Origin: Calycina herbarum
Taxonomy: Eukaryota; Ascomycota; Leotiomycetes; Helotiales; Pezizellaceae
Assembly: GCA_001414485.1 (NCBI GenBank)
Contig: LLEY01000024.1
Location: 464,245-528,244 of the forward strand
Direction: 5' to 3'
Length of the DNA stretch: 64,000 bases
Translations under genes and position numbers: made by a program
In this document: positions 59,177 through 64,000 of the stretch, piece by piece
How the letters are laid out: the number at the start of each line of letters is the position of its first letter
Numbering within the stretch: position 1 is the stretch's first letter
Notes under the pieces: model-generated
Seen by the model: only the letters and a program-made list of their open reading frames with translations
The model's database searches: none
What the model was told of the DNA's origin: nothing

Positions 59177-59838
59177 TCACAAATTTGGCGCTAAAACCCG
59201 TAAGCGAATGACCAGCCCATGGGATAATATTGTTATGTCCCAAGAGAAAGGCAAAGGCCTGAAAGCAATCGAGACTTTTATTCGAAGAGAAAAAGTTACA
59301 GAACTAAAGAAGGAAGGGAGACGCGATATATATGATGTTTGGGCTCGCTTACATCACGTGCCAAGAAGCACCAGTGGAACAACGCTTGTCCCGTGACTTC
59401 TGGCAAGAATCGTCACAACAAGCTCCTCGCCTTCTTCAACTATAAGTGTAGGGATCTTAGGAATTATTTGGCACGTCATCACATAGGTCTTGGCATTTGC
59501 TTGGTATTTGTATTTAGCAGGAAAGCGGGGTATATAGACAGCGGCCCTCCCCTCAAAGGAAGAGGAGGACACAATGGAAATTACCAGAAACCCAAGAATA
59601 CGAGCTCGTATTTATTCTACCTTTTACTCGGTACCGCAGTACCGTATATACCGACAATGATCAGTGGTTCGTATCTTGCGGTACAGCCACAGATTGGCAA
59701 CGTATGCCGCGAAGAGACGAAGACTTCCCTTTCTCTGGAAAGGGCGCTTTGTGCTAAAAGAGTCATACTTCCCGTTTTCCAGCACTCCGGTGCACTCAAG
59801 CAGGCCGTACAGGTCTCCGGAAGGAAAAGCCAGCCGTT
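59177..59838. other. Intergenic region, nothing recognised
   Basis: The open frame on the plus strand across 59339-59947 partly shadows the MFS relic on the other strand and shows no family features. Confidence 0.4.
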
Positions 59839-60890
59839 TTCACAGTATAGCTGCCTTTTGATTTTGAACTCCACCCGCATTTTCCTCCTCGGTCTTTTCC
59901 ACTCCATCCTGTGCAGGCTTGTTAATTCTTTTGAACCCAAGCGTTAGTCCAGTCAAGAGAGCAAGGCCTGCAAATGCAATGGCCATTGCCTACGCCGCTC
60001 GAAGCCCATCCAAATAGCTCTCGCGCATAGCCGGCAGTTGGTTGTCACTAAATACTCGCTGAAGAGAGGTGGCGCCAGTTGAAATGATTGTCATACGGCT
60101 GACTTCGGGAAGGCGTTCAGAAGCAGTTGCCAGGAGGCGATTGATGAAGACGGACTGGGCTGCGGCTACAGCCAATGCACCTGAGAGCAGCTGGAAGACT
60201 GTTGTAGAGAACTAATATCGGCATTTGGTATTGAGTTTTTGGTGTGCAGTCGACTTCCAAATGATGGCAGTACATGTGTGCAACATTATGCAGAAGATTT
60301 CGGTTGGGTCTAACTTACAAAGGACAATTGACATCGACGTAGCTAGGTCCTCTGGCTCGGAGAAAGCCTGCACAACTGTGAGGGGAATCTGCTGACAAAT
60401 ACCGTTGCCGAATCCAATGACAAACTGGTAGCCGATATACTCTCCGGCGTGGGAATTCGCCTTAAGGGTATATAGCAGACCAGCGCCAACAACGGTGAAG
60501 CTTGCCCCGACGAGCAGATATATTTGGTAAAATGGAAACTTGGTGAAAAGAATTCCACTGAATACGACGAAGACAGCTATCCGGATTTTAGCGTTTGAAC
60601 AACAAGAAGTAATCACGGGAGAGGAGTGGCTTATAGGCTGAAACAATGAGTGGAAGTAGTTGTATGCCACTTAGAGTCGGGCTAGATCCCTTGACGGATT
60701 GGAAGTACAGAGGCAGATTATAGATCATTAGGAAGTTGGCGTAGCTCAGCCTATTTCCTACCGATTAGTCGGCATTATTTAAAACGATAAATCGCCAATG
60801 AAGAAGCCTACTCACAAGAACATGAAGGCCGAGCCACCAGCGACATAGCGCCGGGCAAGAATTCGTGGAATGAGGTGAGGTTGGTGTGCA
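59839..60890 (-). pseudogene. Truncated MFS drug-exporter gene with a Trp-to-stop change
   Basis: The minus strand reads, in order: IPRILARRYVAGGSAFMF; an intron; YANFLMIYNLPLYFQSVKGS, SPTLSGIQLLPLIV; a gap or intron; VFVVFSGILFTKFPFYQIYL, LVGASFTVVGAGLLYTLK, YIGYQFVIGFGNGICQQIPL, TVVQAFSEPEDLATSMSIVL; a 120-bp intron (60318-60199); FQLLSGALAVAAAQSVFINR; and a hydrophilic tail. These are the second-half helices of a 14-TM DHA2-type exporter. The first half is absent upstream. In GLRAA-stop-AMAIAFAGLA the TAG replaces TGG (Trp), a G-to-A change that is C to T at CpA on the other strand, just before the last helix. In a metabolite cluster it would have exported the product. Confidence 0.75.
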
Positions 60891-61337
60891 CTGCGCCGAG
60901 TATTACAGCCTTACAATAAGTGTCCGTGGGGTCCAACCCTACTTCCTATAACTTTATTACTACCATTACTACTACTACTACTATTCGCTCGCATGCCTCT
61001 ATTAACCTTGCTGGCGCTCGAACAATCTGTGTATACAGTACATGATATTGCCGAGCCGAGTGCTGTACAGAATGCGCCGACCTTTGATCCTTTATATGCC
61101 GATATTTATAACTAGGCGAGTCGGTCGGGGACATGCAGGTGACCGGCGTTGTATACTTGCAAGGCGAGCCGCAGCATCTAACGCTTGCTGCCTGTTGCTG
61201 CCTGTTGGACGTTTGGACGTGCATCTCTTAAGCTTCGAACCTCTCTACTATCCTTCTTCCTCTTATTCTCAACCACCTTCTTGCGTTGAGCACAACTTAT
61301 CACCTGCTATTACCGTAATACATCCTCGTCGAAATAA
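60891..61337. other. Intergenic region with a TAC microsatellite
   Basis: TACTACTACTACTACT-type repeats lie at 60958-60984, and CTGTTGCTGCCTGTTGGACG-type short repeats around 61190-61215. The 5' flank of the methyltransferase fragment is CT-rich. Confidence 0.4.
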
Positions 61338-61469
61338 ATGGCTTCACAAACCCAGCCCCAGCACCCGAACCTCCCCCTGCCCGACTACTTCTCCAAGTTC
61401 GCCACCATTTATGTTCGCCAGACGGGTCACTCGACGCTCAATATTCTGGCCGATAACCGACGTCCCTAG
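61338..61469 (+). pseudogene. Start of a SAM-methyltransferase-like gene, truncated
   Basis: An ATG opens 43 codons, MASQTQPQHPNLPLPDYFSK then FATIYVRQTGHSTLNILADN, ending RRP-stop. The LPDYFSK...Y..QTG...N pattern is typical of the start of methyltransferases in fungal metabolite clusters. No SAM-binding motif follows, and the sequence becomes AT-rich transposon DNA within 400 bp. It could also be a first exon whose remainder has been lost. With the NRPS, P450 and MFS pieces it makes up a cluster set. Confidence 0.5.
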
Positions 61470-61850
61470 TCAGTGCACGTCCCTGGCAAAAGCCCGCCCT
61501 CATCTATTTCATCCTACTACGTGAAAAATTAAATAAAACAACAACCACACATTAGATTTATATGTAATTTAGAATGTAAGTCAATGAAAGGTAGTTAATT
61601 AGATAATGAGTACAAAAAACTAGCTACGGGCACGAAGTAGTAGCCTAATCTGCTGTCCTAACCTGGTTTTCTACACTAGAGGGCTAACTACTTAAGCTAG
61701 ACGTGGAACCTTGAGAATAAGTATATAACTTGGTTTTTTCAGCTCTTTCAGACCCTTTTGAGCTCCTTTCTTAACTTAGGATATATGTAGAGCAGCCTCT
61801 TTAGGTGGAGCTTATATACTCTTCTTTTGTTTTAGGACTTTAGAAGTTAT
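61470..61850. other. Transition into the right-hand AT-rich transposon block
   Basis: AT-rich, no gene. It is the left flank of the Gypsy copy at 61851. Confidence 0.4.
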
Positions 61851-62082
61851 TATCACGATCTATATCTGAAGACAAAGGTACAAGAGTATATATATGTATA
61901 TTCGAGAATTTAAAGCTACAGTTCTAAGAACGAGGGAATGCGGAATATATACCCTACGAAAAAGAGGTATTCCTACTAACTGTAAAGAGCCTTTAATCTC
62001 GTTATAAATCCGTCTAAGCGTTGCGGCTCTGACGGTCACGTGTAGGACCGAGAATCACGTGTTACAGACCAGCGCTATAATA
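61851..62082 (-). repeat. 3' LTR (232 bp) of the right-hand Gypsy copy
   Basis: The same length and sequence as the LTRs at 10562 and 16398, apart from RIP-type transitions. It starts TATCACGATC and ends GCTATAATA. Confidence 0.88.
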
Positions 62083-63229
62083 TTACCCTCCCTTTTAGAA
62101 AAAGCTTGTCTATAAGCTTTATATTATAACTAAATCGTCTATTAGATAATCGTAATCGTCTATTTCGTCTTCCTACGCTCGTATCTAGCTTTATAAAGCC
62201 CTTAGCAGACCAGCGCGGGCTGGATTAGCAAGGTGAAAATCGTATAATTTATATAGATAATACTTAAAATTCGAGGCTAGATACTACTATAGATTAGGGT
62301 TATAGCCTAACTATTAAACCCTGTATTAGAGCTTTCTATAAACTGCTTTTATAGCTAAGACTTCTTCTACTTCCTACTCTTCCTAATCTATAACCTATAT
62401 TAGCAGAGGTAGTTCGTTTACCTATCTAGATAACAGATCTATAACAGCTTTACAAAGTAGTAACAGGTAGAATACAGGGTATATATAGAAGTGGTCTAGT
62501 AGTTTAAGCTAGAAAGAGTATCCTTCGTAGGCTATAATCTAAAATAGACCCTCGTTTTATCTATCTAGCTTATAGCTTAGCTAGTCTATCTTCTAATTAC
62601 GAGTTAATACTTAAACAAAGTCGTCTATATTAAAGTCTACCGCTCTTTAAATCTAGTTCGCAGACCTTATATAGTAGTCTTATACTTTACTAACTAATTC
62701 CTTTACTACGGTCTAAGTATCGTATATTCTCTATATAAGTGCCTCTATATCAGTTTAGTTAAGCTATTCGTAGACTATTATAGATTTATCTAGACAGTTC
62801 TAATCGAAGAATATAGTAGCTACGTATCTATTAATTACTTTAAAGAGTAAGAGCCTACCTAGACTCTTATATAGAAGCGTAAGCTAAGCATAGTCTAGAA
62901 TAAAGACAAGTTCGCTCTAGTTATTCTAATAGTAACTAATAAAAGGCTATAAGCGTTAATTAATCTATTAGTTTATAATTTTAGTTTATTTATTAGTTTA
63001 TAAGTAAAAAGTAGTAGATAGCTTAAGCTTTATACTAAGGATTCTATAGAATTTAGACTAGAAAGAAGAAATAAACTATAGTCTATAGTCTAAAATAATA
63101 CTTTATAAATAGCTATAGGTTTAATAGATCTATATAACGTATATTTAAGCTATATCTTAGGCTATAACTGTCTTTAGATAAGGGATTAAGACCGATTACT
63201 TAGTTAAGCGATTTATAACTACCTATAAG

Positions 63230-63510
63230 TGTGATAGCCAGCTATTAATAGAACTGCCGAGCCATCGGAACAGCTAAGAATACGTGCCGAGTATAGTATA
63301 GCACAGATGGTTTCGGAATTGTTAGAGCCGGATCGGTACGGACTTTTGTTATTATCCGGCTCTCTTATATATAGATACTCTTACTCTCTCTTAAGGAAAG
63401 ACTAATTTAGTCTTTTCCTTCGTATTAGAGCCTAGTATTCGGATATGTTATTCTATCGAACGCACTTCTATATACCTCTTTTATAGTAGTATCCGTTTCG
63501 TACTATTATA
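63230..63510. repeat. 281-bp solo LTR inserted into the Gypsy copy
   Basis: It interrupts a stretch that is continuous in the first copy near 11938-11945. ATAAG is duplicated at 63225-63229 and 63511-63515. The insert begins TGTGATAGCC and ends ATTATA (presumably ...CA before mutation). It contains a TATATATAG box at about 63370 and is less AT-biased than its surroundings. It belongs to an LTR family different from both Gypsy families here. Confidence 0.75.
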
Positions 63511-64000
63511 ATAAGGTATTATAACCTTGTTTATTAGTAGAGAAAGACTTATAGTCTATAGTAATATACTACTAGAGACGTTCTAGAACTAGTAACAGGT
63601 ATAAAATCCTAGGTTTATAGTTATAAGAAACTGTAGTACGTCGACAGTCTCTATAGTTACTAATATAGGTTTCTACAGACGTCTATAAACCTTTCTACTA
63701 GTATCTATAGGCGAGGATAGCTACCGTCTTTGTCTGTCTAAGGTAAGCCGTAGATACTTATATATAAGCCTTATAGATTAGGTCTGTCTATAAGGTACCT
63801 TAATTAGAAACTATAAGTCTCTTTTACTAAAGAAGTAAGTCGTTCTCTATTATCTAGTTTTAGTACTTATAGATAGCTTTCGTTTAGTCGTCTTCTAAGT
63901 CTAAAGAGTTATAGTTAGTAGTAAGCAACTAGTTAATAAGGTTAAGCAAGGGTTCTAAGGTAACTAGGGCTAATATTATAAGAGGTTCTAATCGAGTAGT

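Larger units (their letters stand above)
61851..64000 (-). mobile_element. Second copy of the 232-bp-LTR Gypsy element, cut by the window edge
   Basis: 61851-62082 matches the 10562-10793 LTR, with TG changed to TA at its tip. The following interior matches 10794-12450 nearly base for base apart from transitions. The same polypurine tract follows the LTR, so this is the 3' end of a minus-strand element. It is interrupted at 63230-63510 by a solo LTR. The rest lies beyond the window. Confidence 0.9.

Noticed and set aside
59339..59947. 202-codon plus-strand open frame
   Set aside because: It partly shadows the minus-strand MFS relic and lacks family motifs.
61042..61524. 160-codon plus-strand frame overlapping the methyltransferase fragment
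   Set aside because: The overlapping frame from 61338 has the family-like start, while this one is composition-driven.

Overview
This window is from a filamentous ascomycete (Pezizomycotina). The evidence is introns of about 46-70 bp with GT-AG ends and CTRAY-type branch sites, CT-rich leaders, a Far1/Ste5-type scaffold, a HET-domain gene relic, and long AT-rich blocks in which Ty3/Gypsy retrotransposons carry the C-to-T / G-to-A scars of repeat-induced point mutation (RIP). The gene families (DUF3716, the fungal family often labelled geranylgeranyl pyrophosphate synthetase, HET, small FAD oxidases) suggest Leotiomycetes, but this placement is an inference.

Layout. 1-18974 is an AT-rich, gene-free transposon block. 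A minus-strand Gypsy relic runs off the left edge. An older plus-strand Gypsy copy (about 3060-3675, resuming at 16920) was split by a second Gypsy element (3681-16914, target duplication TAACC). That element's own 5' LTR was then split by a third (10562-16629, target duplication AGCAG). A pogo/Fot1-type DNA transposon lacking its DDE core (17879-18974) closes the block. 19246-22932 holds two flavoenzyme genes, the first with a premature stop. 22933-31312 has no recognisable gene. 31313-35178 is a Far1/Ste5-like RING-PH-VWA MAPK scaffold. 37604-43962 holds five small, rapidly diverging two- or three-exon paralogues (copies A-E), interrupted by one conserved gene on the opposite strand. 44960-46560 is a wrecked HET gene and 47462-48564 a DUF3716 gene with an in-frame stop. 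49117-54348 is the conserved housekeeping part: a neurochondrin-like gene and a CLC chloride channel gene, divergent from one 216-bp promoter. 55541-61469 is the remnant of a secondary-metabolite cluster: an NRPS T-C fragment, an intact-looking P450, an N-terminally truncated MFS exporter and the first 43 codons of a methyltransferase-like gene, with two small inverted-repeat elements. From 61851 a second copy of the 232-bp-LTR Gypsy element runs off the right edge and carries a 281-bp solo LTR.

How it works together. Housekeeping genes (scaffold, neurochondrin, CLC) look intact. Accessory genes near the transposon blocks carry nonsense changes, three of which are of the RIP type (C to T at CpA), as if RIP leaked out of the repeats. 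The most novel feature is the A-E gene cluster. Its members share a cationic amphipathic N-terminal exon, a homologous intron and a second exon with a W-x-[YH]-T...GG pattern. A TTCYRGAA palindrome lies roughly 90-140 bp upstream of most of the starts. I cannot assign a function to it.
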